NCBI RefSeq assembly: GCF_018143015.1
Contig: NC_054746.1
Coordinates: 21,342,464 to 21,406,463, forward strand
From: Lytechinus variegatus
Taxonomy: Eukaryota; Echinodermata; Echinoidea; Temnopleuroida; Toxopneustidae
Direction of reading: 5' to 3'
DNA length: 64,000 bases
Made by a program: the position numbers and the translations under genes
Notes under the pieces: model-generated
What the model was told of the DNA's origin: nothing
The model's input: only the letters and a program-made list of their open reading frames with translations
The model's database searches: none
Shown: positions 47,223 to 59,275 of the stretch, piece after piece
How positions within the stretch are numbered: the first letter of the stretch is position 1
Layout of the letters: every line of letters begins with the position of its first letter

Positions 47223-50210
47223 CGGGTGTCTGGAAAACGAAGACCGAAGACCGAAGACCGGGGACACGTATCACACTCGTGTGAAAGCGTTTGTAGTTCA
47301 CGCACGAAGCGTGTAATATTAAGCAGTGCAAAGTGTGTACAAAACACGTGCGCGGGTTAGAATGGACTTTGGACCTTGCCCCCTACACATGTTCTCCCAT
47401 TGACATAACGCATGTCCCCGGTCTTCGATCTTCGTTTTCCAGACCTGTTGTTGGGTGTCTGGAAAACGAAGACAGAAGACCGGGGCCATCGCATCCGTCT
47501 AGCTAAAATAAACCATTATTATATTCAGATCAAATTCAGGAATATTCTGATATTGGATATGTAATGAATTATGATTGGTTAATGATTAATTGTATGGATA
47601 TCGTAATGTGAATGATAATTGATTGAGCAATATATCGCGCTCAGCTCAGCTGGCATGAAAATTTTATACCATTGACATAACGCATGTCCCCGGTCTTCGT
47701 TTTCCAGACCTGTTGTTGGGTGTCTGGAAAACGAAGACAGAAGACCAGGGCCATCGCATCCGTCTAGCTAAAATAAACCATTATTATATTCAGATCAAAT
47801 TCAGGAATATTCTGATATTGGATATGTAATCAGTTATAATTGGCTGATAAGTTAATGATTAATTGTATGGATCGTGATGCATGATAATTGATTGAGCAAT
47901 TATATCGCGCTCAGCTCAGCTGGCCTTAAAATTTTACTACCATTGACATAACGCATGTCCCCGGTCTTCGATCTTCGTTTTCCAGACCTGTTGTTGGGTG
48001 TCTGGAAAACGAAGACAGAAGACCGGGGCCATCGCATCCGTCTAGCTAAAATAAACCATTATTATATTCAGATCAAATTCAGGAATATTCTGATATTGGA
48101 TATGTAATGAATTATGATTGGTTAATGATTAATTGTATGGATATCGTAATGTGAATGATAATTGATTGAGCAATATATCGCGCTCAGCTCAGCTGGCATT
48201 AAAATTTTATACCATTGACATAACGCATGTCCCCGGTCTTCGATCTTCGTTTTCCAGACCTGTTGTTGGGTGTCTGGAAAACGAAGACAGAAGACCGGGC
48301 CATCGCATCCGTCTAGCTAAAATAAACCATTATTATATTCAGATCAAATTCAGGAATATTCTGATATTGGATATGTAATGAATTATGATTGGTTAATGAT
48401 TAATTGTATGGATATCGTAATGTGAATGATAATTGATTGAGCAATATATCGCGCTCAGCTCAGCTGGCATTAAAATTTTATACCATTGACATAACGCATG
48501 TCCCCGGTCTTCGATCTTCGTTTTCCAGACCTGTTGTTGGGTGTCTGGAAAACGAAGACAGAAGACCGGGGCCATCGCATCCGTCTAGCTAAAATAAACC
48601 ATTATTATATTCAGATCAAATTCAGGAATATTCTGATATTGGATATGTAATGAATTATGATTGGTTAATGATTAATGGATATCGTAATGTGAATGATAAT
48701 TGATTGAGCAATATATCGCGCTCAGCTCAGCTGGCTTTAAAATTTTATACCATTGACATAACGCATGTCCCCGGTCTTCGATCTTCGTTTTCCAGACCTG
48801 TTGTTGGGTGTCTGGAAAACGAAGACAGAAGACCAGGGCCATCGCATCCGTCTAGCTAAAATAAACCATTATTATATTCAGATCAAATTCAGGAATATTC
48901 TGATATTGGATATGTAATCAGTTATAATTGGCTGATAAGTTAATGATTAATTGTATGGATCGTGATGCATGATAATTGATTGAGCAATTATATCGCGCTC
49001 AGCTCAGCTGGCCTTAAAATTTTACTACCATTGACATAACGCATGTCCCCGGTCTTCGATCTTCGTTTTCCAGACCTGTTGTTGGGTGTCTGGAAAACGA
49101 AGACAGAAGACCGGGCCATCGCATCCGTCTAGCTAAAATAAACCATTATTATATTCAGATCAAATTCAGGAATATTCTGATATTGGATATGTAATGAATT
49201 ATGATTGGTTAATGATTAATTGTATGGATATCGTAATGTGAATGATAATTGATTGAGCAATATATCGCGCTCAGCTCAGCTGGCATTAAAATTTTATACC
49301 ATTGACATAACGCATGTCCCCGTCTTCGATCTTCGTTTTCCAGACCTGTTGTTGGGTGTCTGGAAAACGAAGACAGAAGACCGGGGCCATCGCATCCGTC
49401 TAGCTAAAATAAACCATTATTATATTCAGATCAAATTCAGGAATATTCTGATATTGGATATGTAATGAATTATGATTGGTTAATGATTAATTGTATGGAT
49501 ATCGTAATGTGAATGATAATTGATTGAGCAATATATCGCGCTCAGCTCAGCTGGCTTTAAAATTTTATACCATTGACATAACGCATGTCCCCGGTCTTCG
49601 ATCTTCGTTTTCCAGACCTGTTGTTGGGTGTCTGGAAAACGAAGACAGAAGACCAGGGCCATCGCATCCGTCTAGCTAAAATAAACCATTATTATATTCA
49701 GATCAAATTCAGGAATATTCTGATATTGGATATGTAATCAGTTATAATTGGCTGATAAGTTAATGATTAATTGTATGGATCGTGATGCATGATAATTGAT
49801 TGAGCAATTATATCGCGCTCAGCTCAGCTGGCCTTAAAATTTTACTACCATTGACATAACGCATGTCCCCGGTCTTCGATCTTCGTTTTCCAGACCTGTT
49901 GTTGGGTGTCTGGAAAACGAAGACAGAAGACCGGGGATCGCATCGATCCGTCTTGCTAAAATAAACCATTATTTTATTTAGATCAAATTCAGGAATATTC
50001 TGATATTGGATATGTAATCAGTTATAATTGGCTGATAAGTTAATGATTAATTGTATGGATCGTGATGCATGATAATTGATTGAGCAATTATATCGCGCTC
50101 AGCTCAGCTGGCCTTAAAATTTTACTACCATTGACATAACGCATGTCCCCGGTCTTCGATCTTCGTTTTCCAGACGTGTTGTTGGGTGTCTGGAAAACGA
50201 AGACCAGGGA
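47223..50210 (+). repeat. Left arm of the foldback composite: outer module plus ~10 tandem units
   Basis: Hairpin boundaries recur near 47414, 47690, 47957, 48231, 48501, 48768, 49046, 49317, 49590, 49866 and 50146. Two unit types alternate: type A has GAATTATGATTGG and GATATCGTAATGTGAATG; type B has CAGTTATAATTGGCTGATAA and GATCGTGATGCATG. Order from outside in is A B A A A B A A B B. Diverged homology continues to about 50245. Confidence 0.9.
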
Positions 50211-50408
50211 TTTTGTCTAGGTAATTACCACTTATAGCGTGCTACGGACACGTTTTCGTGCAATTGTACTTCGTTTTCTTCTAGTCGACTTATAAAAAGT
50301 TATATGTCGCCATGACGAGATATGATATCTTATAAAAGGTCATATAGCCTATGTGGACATGGCATGATTAAGTTTCTCGCCAAGTCGATGGCACTTAAAC
50401 GTGTAAAA

Positions 50409-50986
50409 GGGATGGTCCGGGCTGAAAATATTTATATTTTAATACATACAGTAGAATTCACTGAGCAATGTGCCGAAAATTTTATCAAAATCGGATAGCA
50501 AGTAATATTAAGTCATTGAAATTTAAAGTTTAGCAATATATTGTGAAAACAGTCGTCTTGAATATTCATTAGGCGGGCTGATATTGTCACATCTCCACTT
50601 TCCGTTTTCCTATGTTATTAAATATGACCATAATTTTTACATTATTTCATACTTGTGCAAATAATATGTCTCCCTTATAATGAAATAAGTTGCAGCAATG
50701 AATATTTGATGCACTAAATCAGTTGCCAATCCAATTTTTCTAGTTCTTGGATGAAAAAAATTGAATAAACCTAATTTCACATACTAAAATACAAAAGAAC
50801 AAGTGGAGATGTGACATCATCAGCCAACCTAATGAATATTAATGACGACTGTTTCCACAAAATATTGCTAAATTTTAAAATTCAATAACTTTGTTTATAT
50901 CCGATTTTGATGAAATTTTCGGTATTGTACTCAGTGAATTCTACTCTATTCATTAAGCTAAACACACTTTCAGCCCGGACCATCCC
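50409..50986. mobile_element. Palindromic MITE (GGGATGGTCCGGGCTG family)
   Basis: GGGATGGTCCGGGCTGAAA at the left is exactly inverse to TTTCAGCCCGGACCATCCC at the right, and pairing continues, with mismatches, for roughly 190 bases (for example GAATATTCATTAGGCGGGCTG with CAGCCAACCTAATGAATATT). A one-armed copy is at 62020-62320. Confidence 0.85.
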
Positions 50987-51217
50987 ATTAAAAACTCCGT
51001 ATAAAATAAACCTAATTGTAATAGAAAGCAATGTCATCGACCTAAGACAGGTGGCAAGCGCGCCCTTGGAGAATGTTTTCCATACGGTCGGCGAACATGA
51101 AACACTAGTGTGTCGCTTGCTTACTACTTTGCGGTTAAACCCGAGACGTTCCCACGCGTACATTTCGAGACAGCAACATTCAGTACGCGTTTGGAAGAAA
51201 ATTACCCTGTTTACACG

Positions 51218-51254
51218 TGCATCGGCTTTTGGTTCAGAACCAAAAGCCGATGCA
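51218..51254. repeat. Perfect 37-base palindrome
   Basis: TGCATCGGCTTTTGGTTC and its inverse flank a single A. The half CAGAATCGGCTTTTGGTC recurs just downstream (51253-51270). Confidence 0.85.
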
Positions 51255-51359
51255 GAATCGGCTTTTGGTCTATCTTGCACCGCAGAATCGGCTTACCCTC
51301 TCTGGGAATCGACGGGCAGACGACATTTGGATCTCTTAGTCTCGCCTTCACCTCTTGTG

Positions 51360-51830
51360 GGCGAGACAAACAATGAGAGAGAGAAAGAGAATAAAGAAAC
51401 AAGAGGAGAAAGGAAAAGGACGTAGAGTGAACAAATCTAATCATCCTGAAATAGGGCCTACTATTAAACAAGTGAGAAAGGGGTTAGAAATAAAGAGATG
51501 GCAAAGTGAAATGGAAATTTTAGGCGGGAAAGGGATGGAAAAGAGGTCAAAATAAACGGGATGTGAAAATGCTAACATGAAATCTGAATAGAAAACAGAA
51601 AAACAAGGGGGAAAAGAAAGAAATTAAGAACACAACAGCTAGTGGCTGTGTCAGGGCGGGGGGCTCCCCCCCCCTGAGATTTGCTGTGAAAAAAAATTGG
51701 CAGAGCAAAAAAAAAGAGAGAAAGAAGAAAAGATAAAAGGAAAAGAAGAAGAAAAGATAAGTGGAAAATAAGAGGAGGAAGACGAGTGAATGAAATAATG
51801 TGAGGGGAAGACTTCCCAAAAAAAATCTTC
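51360..51830. repeat. Purine-rich, strand-asymmetric tract
   Basis: A and G dominate the plus strand (AGAGAGAAAGAG, AAAAAAAAGAGAGAAAG). The leucine- and phenylalanine-rich ORFs on the minus strand are artefacts. Confidence 0.7.
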
Positions 51831-52059
51831 CATGTTACTATAAAAAAAATCTTTGCTTTTGCTTCGCGCCAGAATTGCCTTTTCGATGAGATTCGTATCT
51901 TGCTCAATACATGTAGGCTGATATGGAGCAAGTTTTGAATTTATTATACAAAACATAATTAGCTCGGACATCGAGCTTTCAATATTTTTTTCATTCACAA
52001 ATTTAAGTGCTCTGTAAAATGTCCGTTTTATTGTCTACATATCAGCATTTTTTCTAAAG

Positions 52060-52860
52060 CTCACGCTGCGTGGTCACATTGTTTGATTTGCCAAGTTCCT
52101 ATTGTCTATAATGTTTCATTAAAGAATGTATTCAGAAAGCCCAGATTCTAGGTCTAAATCTAAAACATGCGCGATAGCCTGCATGTTCTTTATTTAAAAT
52201 CTATTTGAATTATCCAGTTTCACATCATAATATCAATAATTGTCTGCTCGCGCCTCACGATCGCATTAGTAATGATACCCAATTAACTATATCTTATTTA
52301 TTATTTACAAAATATGAATAGTGTCCCGCTTTTAGGTCTGAAATCTCTTTTTTTTCCTCTCGCGCTTCGCGCTCGCATCCATTGTTTCGTTACATACCTA
52401 TCCCTTTTATTGATACAAAAAAGTAATTACCATTCTTTTAGGTCGGAATGTTAAAAAAAATGCTTTATTGAAATATATACCGTCTTCGTGGGTACCTATA
52501 AACAGTCCTTAACAGGTCCCTTTTCGATAATGCTAGGACAGTTAATAACAATTTCTGCTCGCGCTTTGCGCTTGCAGTAATTATCTAGTTACATACGCAT
52601 CTTGTTCAGGTTCACAAACATTGCCCAGAATAGTCAATTTTCAGGTTAAAATATATACATGCAATTCTAAAAATTTTCAGCTCGCGCTTCGCGCTCACAT
52701 ATATGGAGCTTAAAATATCAAGATTTGAAGTTAATATACAAAACATATTTTATCTCGGATATCGAGCTTTCATTATTTTTTCAATTTACAAATTGATTTT
52801 TTCTTGAAAGTGCTATGTAGGTCTAAATATTAATATTTTCAGCTCACGCTGCTCAGTCGC
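52060..52860. repeat. Degenerate GCTCGCGCTTCGCGCTCGC repeats, block 1
   Basis: Six copies of a CTCGCGCTTCGCGCTCGC-like word occur at about 52060, 52245, 52358, 52555, 52679 and 52838, separated by AT-rich sequence with shared words (GGTCTGAAAT, ATTTTCAGCTC). This is the same repeat as at 63060-63780. Confidence 0.7.
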
Positions 52861-53077
52861 ATTATTTGATTTGCATAGGTCTACTTCTATATATATTCTT
52901 ACGTACCGTCCTTAAAATGCATCTTAAACGAATGGTTTACTATCATGATTGCCAATTTGTTTAGAAAAAACACTGTTTTTGATTATGTCATATTCTTTAC
53001 AATTGTTTACAATTTAGTAATTTTGGTACTTAATTTCCTTCTTTAATGTTGCTTTCATCCAAGAGTAAAACACAAAA

Positions 53078-53130
53078 AACACCTTGTAATTTTACCATTT
53101 AGGGCCTAAATGGTAAAATTACAAGGTGTT
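53078..53130. repeat. Perfect 26+1+26 palindrome
   Basis: AACACCTTGTAATTTTACC through ATTTAGG is followed by one G and then its exact inverse. Such uninterrupted arms would extrude as a hairpin. Confidence 0.95.
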
Positions 53131-53757
53131 CTTGTTTGTATTATCTTTGCATAAAGTTTTTGAGCTTGCTGGAATGTGCACCAATCGTTTCATAATTTTT
53201 AGCTTCTTATTAGTTGAATTGTTTTAAAATAACAGGATTATAAGTCCTACTTGAGTGTGTTAGTGTTGATAGATGCGTTATCGACTTTCAATATATTTTT
53301 ACCTATAAAGGTGTCTTTTTACGTTTTATCTATTTGCCTGATTTCTTTCCTGAAATTGAACCCAAAATAAATATTTAAAAAATCAGATCAGTTGGAATCG
53401 GAGATATTCAACATTTGTGATTATTATGACTAATCGTGTTCAATTGATCTATGAAAACTTAGTATGAGGGCCAGTTTACACATTTTCTGATGAATATACG
53501 CATAGCCAAACGGGAGATTTCGGGTGCAAGACCCCCCCCCCATTTTTCATGATGCAGAAGGCGCCGCTAAACAAAAAAAAACCGAAGAAAGAAGAAAGTG
53601 AGAGAAAAGGAAAAAGAGCAATATCAAAGAGAAATAAAAATTATCAAGGTAAGATAATGTAGAAAATATTTCGAAAAACCTGTGCCACCGACCAAAACTT
53701 AAAAAGGGTCCCGCTTCTAACATTGATGCTGGAGAGAAGGGATGACTTTATGGGGGG

Positions 53758-53990
53758 AAATTGTCCGGGGGATAATTGTCCTCGATGGTTTTTGTCCGGG
53801 GGCTAATTGTCCTCGAGGATAATTGTCAGGGGGGTAAGTGTCCTCGGGGGGCTTATTGTCCGGGGGTAGTTGTTCGGGGGTAGTTGTCCGGGGGGAATTG
53901 TCCGAGGGTGATTGTCCAGGGGGTAGTTGTCCGGGGGTAATTGTCCGGGGGTAATTGTCCGGGGTAATTGTCCGGGGGTAATTTTCCTAG
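53758..53990. repeat. (GTCCGGGGGTAATT)n minisatellite
   Basis: About 15 units of 14-17 bases, varying as GTCCGGGGGTAGTT, GTCCTCGAGGATAATT and the like. The minus strand reads as a PGQLPPDNYPRTI-like peptide, an artefact of the unit length. Confidence 0.92.
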
Positions 53991-54004
53991 AACCATTCAC
54001 ACAA

Positions 54005-56284
54005 ATAACCATATATCCGCCGCCAATCATAGCAGATGACGTATCCAAGATCAAAATATTCTTGAACTGGTGCTGAATATTATAGGCCTATCTTAGCTAG
54101 ACAAAATTATACGCGATCCCCGGTCTTCTGTCTTCGTTTTCCAGACACCCAACAACAGGTCTGGAAAACGAAGATCGAAGACCGGGACATGTGTTATGTC
54201 AATGGTAGTAAAATTGCAAATGCCAGCTGAGCGCGATATATTGCTCAATCAATTATCACTCACATTACGATATCCATACAATTAATCATTAACCAATCAT
54301 AATTCATTACATATCCAATATCAGAATATTCCTGAATTTGATCTGAATATAATAATGGTTTATTTTAGCTAGACGGATGCGATGGCCCCGGTCTTCTGTC
54401 TTCGTTTTCCAGACACCCAACAACAGGTCTGGAAAACGAAGATCGAAGACCGGGGACATGTGTTATGTCAATGGTAGTAAAATTGCAAATGCCAGCTGAG
54501 CGCGATATATTGCTCAATCAATTATCACTCACATTACGATATCCATACAATTAATCATTAACCAATCATAATTCATTACATATCCAATATCAGAATATTC
54601 CTGAATTTGATCTGAATATAATAATGGTTTATTTTAGCTACACGGATGCGATGGCCCCGGTCTTCTGTCTTCGTTTTCCAGACACCCAACAACAGGTCTG
54701 GAAAACGAAGATCGAAGACCGGGGACATGCGTTATGTCAATGGTATAAAATTTTAATGCCAGCTGAGCTGAGCGCGATATATTGCTCAATCAATTATCAC
54801 TCACATTACGATATCCATACAATTAATCATTATACCAATCATAATTCATTACATATCCAATATCAGAATATTCCTGAATTTGATCTGAATATAATAATGG
54901 TTTATTTTAGCTAGACGGATGCGATGGCCCCGGTCTTCTGTCTTCGTTTTCCAGACACCCAACAACAGGTCTGGAAAACGAAGATCGAAGACCGGGACAT
55001 GCGTTATGTCAATGGTATAAAATTTTAATGCCAGCTGAGCTGAGCGCGATATATTGCTCAATCAATTATCACTCACATTACGATATCCATACAATTAATC
55101 ATTAACCAATCATAATTCATTACATATCCAATATCAGAATATTCCTGAATTTGATCTGAATATAATAATGGTTTATTTTAGCTAGACGGATGCGATGGCC
55201 CCGGTCTTCTGTCTTCGTTTTCCAGACACCCAACAACAGGTCTGGAAAACGAAGATCGAAGACCGGGGACATGCGTTATGTCAATGGTAGTAAAATTTTA
55301 AGGCCAGCTGAGCTGAGCGCGATATAATTGCTCAATCAATTATCATGCATCACGATCCATACAATTAATCATTAACTTATCAGCCAATTATAACTGATTA
55401 CATATCCAATATCAGAATATTCCTGAATTTGATCTGAATATAATAATGGTTTATTTTAGCTAGACGGATGCGATGGCCCTGGTCTTCTGTCTTCGTTTTC
55501 CAGACACCCAACAACAGGTCTGGAAAACGAAGATCGAAGACCGGGGACATGCGTTATGTCAATGGTATAAAATTTTAATGCCAGCTGAGCTGAGCGCGAT
55601 ATATTGCTCAATCAATTATCATTCACATTACGATATCCATACAATTAATCATTAACCAATCATAATTCATTACATATCCAATATCAGAATATTCCTGAAT
55701 TTGATCTGAATATAATAATGGTTTATTTTAGCTAGACGGATGCGATGGCCCCGGTCTTCTGTCTTCGTTTTCCAGACACCCAACAACAGGTCTGGAAAAC
55801 GAAGATCGAAGACCGGGGACATGCGTTATGTCAATGGTATAAAATTTTAATGCCAGCTGAGCTGAGCGCGATATATTGCTCAATCAATTATCATTCACAT
55901 TACGATATCCATACAATTAATCAGTAACCAATCATAATTCATTACATATCCAATATCAGAATATTCCTGAATTTGATCTGAATATAATAATGGTTTATTT
56001 TAGCTAGACGGATGCGATCGATGGCCCCGGTCTTCTGTCTTCGTTTTCCAGACACCCAACAACAGGTCTGGAAAACGAAGATCGAAGACCGGGGACATGC
56101 GTTATGTCAATGGGAGAACATGTGTAGGGGGCAAGGTCCAAAGTCCATTCTAACCCGCGCACGTGTTTTGTACACACTTTGCACTGCTTTGTACACGCTT
56201 CGTGCGTGAACTACAAACGCTTTCACACGAGTGTGATACGTGTCCCCGGTCTTCGGTCTTCGGTCTTCGTTTTCCAGACACCCG
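54005..56284 (-). repeat. Right arm of the foldback composite: ~7 tandem units plus outer module
   Basis: Hairpin boundaries recur near 54117, 54388, 54657, 54929, 55200, 55479, 55749 and 56025. From outside in the units read A A B A A A A, the two innermost sharing a variant (GTAGTAAAATTGCAAATGCC). The stretch 54005-54116 is a clearly more diverged unit fragment. Confidence 0.9.
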
Positions 56285-58449
56285 ACATCTCACTGTGGTA
56301 AGGCTAGTTAGTGCACGAATAGCATCTTATGTTTTGAAGTATTACCCCCTCAAAATACTAAATCTCATGAGGGGCAATGATAATGGGTCAGTTATAATCA
56401 TGGATGTTAAAAATGTACTTTTTTATTTGACCATTACACAATTAATTCCAGTGATTTCCAGGAGATGTTGTTTCTTATCAGATGTTTATGGTCGACATGA
56501 GTATATTTAAATTGAATAATATCATAAATAACAATCTAATACCATTTTCATCCTTATGAATGAGACGTTATAAAAGATGGAAAAAAACTGATTTAACACA
56601 CACAATCTAATGAAATTTACTATGTAGGGTGGAACATGCATTTTTGTTGGTTACATATCACCAAATATAATGTTGTATAGTTTTGCCTATAAAGTATGCT
56701 ATTTATTTAATATACATCTCACTAAACAAACACTCATTTTCATTTTTACCCGGTGTAAAGAGAGCCCAAAAAAGAAGTATGAAGACTTTTATGCCTTTCT
56801 ATGTCTATCTGCCTGCTTTATAGCTTTCCGTTTCATGTTGCAGTCAGCGTGGTAGAGGAGCCATAACGCTGCATGGTCTTTCATGATTTTTGAACGAAGA
56901 CCATGGCGCCAATAAAAAAGAGCTAATCAAGAGTGATCAAAAAGAAAAAATTACACTTTTGCCTAAAAAAAAGCGGGGAAAAGAAACCAAATGGGAAAAT
57001 TTAAAGGAACTAGCTTGAGAGTGATCTAACTGGCGGTGAGAAAATGACAATCGGTGATCAGCCCTATCAAAATGGTGCCATGTTCTACTATATATAATAT
57101 CAGATCATTCATGATCACGAAACGATTCGTAGAAATGGGACGGAATAAAGTATTCTACACGTTTTAAAGCCACGATGATTTTTTTATCATTAAAGGGGAA
57201 TTTGAATGGCAATGCCCATTCATCATTACCTCCCTCATTAAACTGGTGTGCAAACACCAACATATAGTCAAAATTTGCCCCCCAATGTTTTATCTAAATT
57301 TTATTTTAAAAATTATTTTTCGAGTGAAAATTAGTTTTGAGGGTATTTCGATGGAAGTACGGAGGATTTCGGGGGGGGGGGGTGGGGGTAAGAATGAAGG
57401 AAATATGTTCATAACATAAATGTGCAAGCGAGGAAGCAAATCAATCGAACAGACGACGAAAGATGTGTTTAATAGCATGGTGGGTCGATGGTGACACGCA
57501 TTGAGTGACTTGCAATGTGCAAGAAAAAAATGACTCATTTTGATTTCAATATTATTTTATGATCTCATCATTCGCATATTATGATTCATTTCTTATTATG
57601 ATGATTATTAACGTTATCATCAAAACATTTTTTGAACATTTATTTATATGTCTCCTACTATGACTACACTTTATTAAACAGCATTCATAACTAATGCTCA
57701 CAAATTATGAAAAAAAAACAGACCCAACCCAGGTTTTTCCCCAGACGCTACAGTTAAAAATTAAATATATACCACATATAAATCCCAATTACACTTCTCA
57801 TTTAAATTTAATATTGAAAAGCTGTCAACATTACTGCAGCTGCTAAAGCATGCTAATTCATATTACATTGTATTATAGGCTTAAGTGATAATCGTTCCCT
57901 CCAATAGACTACATTGAAAAGGGAGGTCAGGTGTGAAATTACAAAATAATATACGTGTCTATCATGATTTATTAAATTATGCGTAATCCCAAAGTTTCGA
58001 GAATTATTCATTTTACTAAATTCGACAAAGCGTGAAATTCTTCATTATATACTTGTCATAACCCAGAATGCGAAAAATATACGATTTTGTTCCCCATTCA
58101 CCCCGTGTGACACAAAGTTTACAGATCAATTGCTTATTAAACAAGGCAAACGCCAAGCGTTGTCTCGCCTGCATATTGCAGTCATGAAGAGACTGCATGT
58201 CAAAACTATGCTATATGACTTCTGAGGCTGTCAGCAGTTTAGGGGGTGAATTGTGGTGTGAATATTATAAATGGTGCGAAGAACTATAGCTCATTGAATA
58301 AATAACAACAACAGTTTTTAAAGAATAAACAAGTAAAATACAAAATCTGGTTCAGGTATAGAGAGTACTGAGTTCTGAAGTAAAATGTTAGTGTTAAAAA
58401 GTATAAAATTATAAAGTTCATGTCATTAGAGGAACAAAGTAGTGTGAAA
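56285..58449. other. AT-rich DNA, no gene seen
   Basis: There is a G-run at 57369-57390. Only short ORFs without known domains. Confidence 0.4.
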
Positions 58450-59275
58450 GTTCATTGACCTTTGACCTTAATCAAATTCAACGCATTCGAACCGGACCAG
58501 CACCTTTAGGAGATGGACCTCAGTTACGAGTTTGGCGATCCCACCTCGAAGCTATAGAAAGTTATTGTGTGTGCAACACAGCACAGTGTCAGTCATGGAA
58601 AGTTCATTGACCTTTGACCTTAATCAAATTCCAACTCACATTCGAACTTGACCTGCACCTTCAAGAGATGGACCTCTTGTATGAATTTGGCAATCCTACC
58701 TCGAAGATATAGAAAGTTATTATGTGTACAACATAGCACAGTGCTAGTCCTGGACAGTTCATTTACCTTTGACCTTATTCAAATTCGGCTCACATTTGAA
58801 CTTGACCTTCACCTTCAAGAGATGGACCTCTGTTATGAATTTGACGATCTCACCTCGAAACTATAGAAAGTTATTGTGTGTACAACACAGCACAGTGCTA
58901 GTCATGGAAAGTTCATTGACCTTTGACCTTATTCAAATTCGACTCATATTCGAACTTGACCTGTGCCTTCAGGAGATGGACCTCTGGTATGAATTTGGTG
59001 ATCCTACCTCGAAGATATAGAAAGTTATTATGTGTACAACATAGCACAGTGCTAGTCCTGGACAGTTTAGTGACCTTTGACCTTATTCAAATTCGACTCA
59101 TATTCGAACTTGACCTGTGCCTTCAGGAGATGGACCTCTGGTATGAATTTGGTGATCCCACCTCGAAGCTATAGAAAGTTATTGGGTGTACAACATAATT
59201 GTTGACGACGACGCCGACGCCGGAAATAGTGATACCTACAGTGTATGTCTCGCTCCGCAGGCGAGACAAAAACAA
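58450..59275. repeat. Five ~154 bp units with DR1-type motifs and a GTCTCGC hairpin end
   Basis: Units start (GTTCATTGACCTTTGACCTT) near 58450, 58602, 58757, 58911 and 59065. The right end GACGACGACGCCGACGCC, then ATGTCTCGCTCCGCAGGCGAGACAAAAAC, parallels in layout the ends of the copies at 14556 and 41254 while the unit body differs. It looks like a second subfamily of the same repeat type. Overlapping ORFs in it are artefacts. Confidence 0.85.

Larger units (their letters stand above)
50246..54004. other. Loop of the foldback composite
   Basis: No transposase, integrase or other gene recognised. Contents in order: palindromic MITE (50409-50986), short palindrome (51218-51254), GTCTCGCC hairpin end (51330-51368), purine-rich tract (51360-51830), GCGCTTCGCGC repeats (52060-52860), long palindrome (53078-53130), GTCCGGGGGTAATT minisatellite (53758-53990). 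Confidence 0.75.
47223..56284. mobile_element. 9 kb foldback-like composite transposon
   Basis: Both termini carry an outer module of ~190-220 bases in inverse orientation: CGGGTGTCTGGAAAACGAAG, three CGAAGAC words, GGGGACACGTATCACACTCG, and on to CCCCCTACACATGTTCTCCC. Inside each is an array of ~272 bp units, about ten in the left arm and seven in the right, in opposite orientation. Each unit boundary is a hairpin of TCTTCGTTTTCCAGAC / GTCTGGAAAACGAAGA. The ~3.9 kb loop has no transposase-like gene. The build recalls foldback elements and the sea-urchin TU elements, known for long inverted termini with tandem subrepeats. No clear target duplication is visible at the ends. Confidence 0.85.

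Noticed and set aside
47414-50210. Regularly spaced repeats resembling a CRISPR array
   Set aside because: Units are ~272 bp, the 'spacers' are themselves repeated, and the DNA is eukaryotic.
53803-54054. 83-codon minus-strand ORF, proline-rich
   Set aside because: Translation of the GTCCGGGGGTAATT minisatellite.
47223-56284. Repeated 60-70 codon ORFs with a CLRFPDTQQQVWKTK peptide
   Set aside because: Each is the translation of one hairpin junction of the tandem units, present on both arms and broken by unit variants; no evidence of a protein.
58648-59174. Three overlapping 70-83 codon ORFs
   Set aside because: They are the same ~154 bp repeat read in shifted frames; the unit is not a multiple of three.
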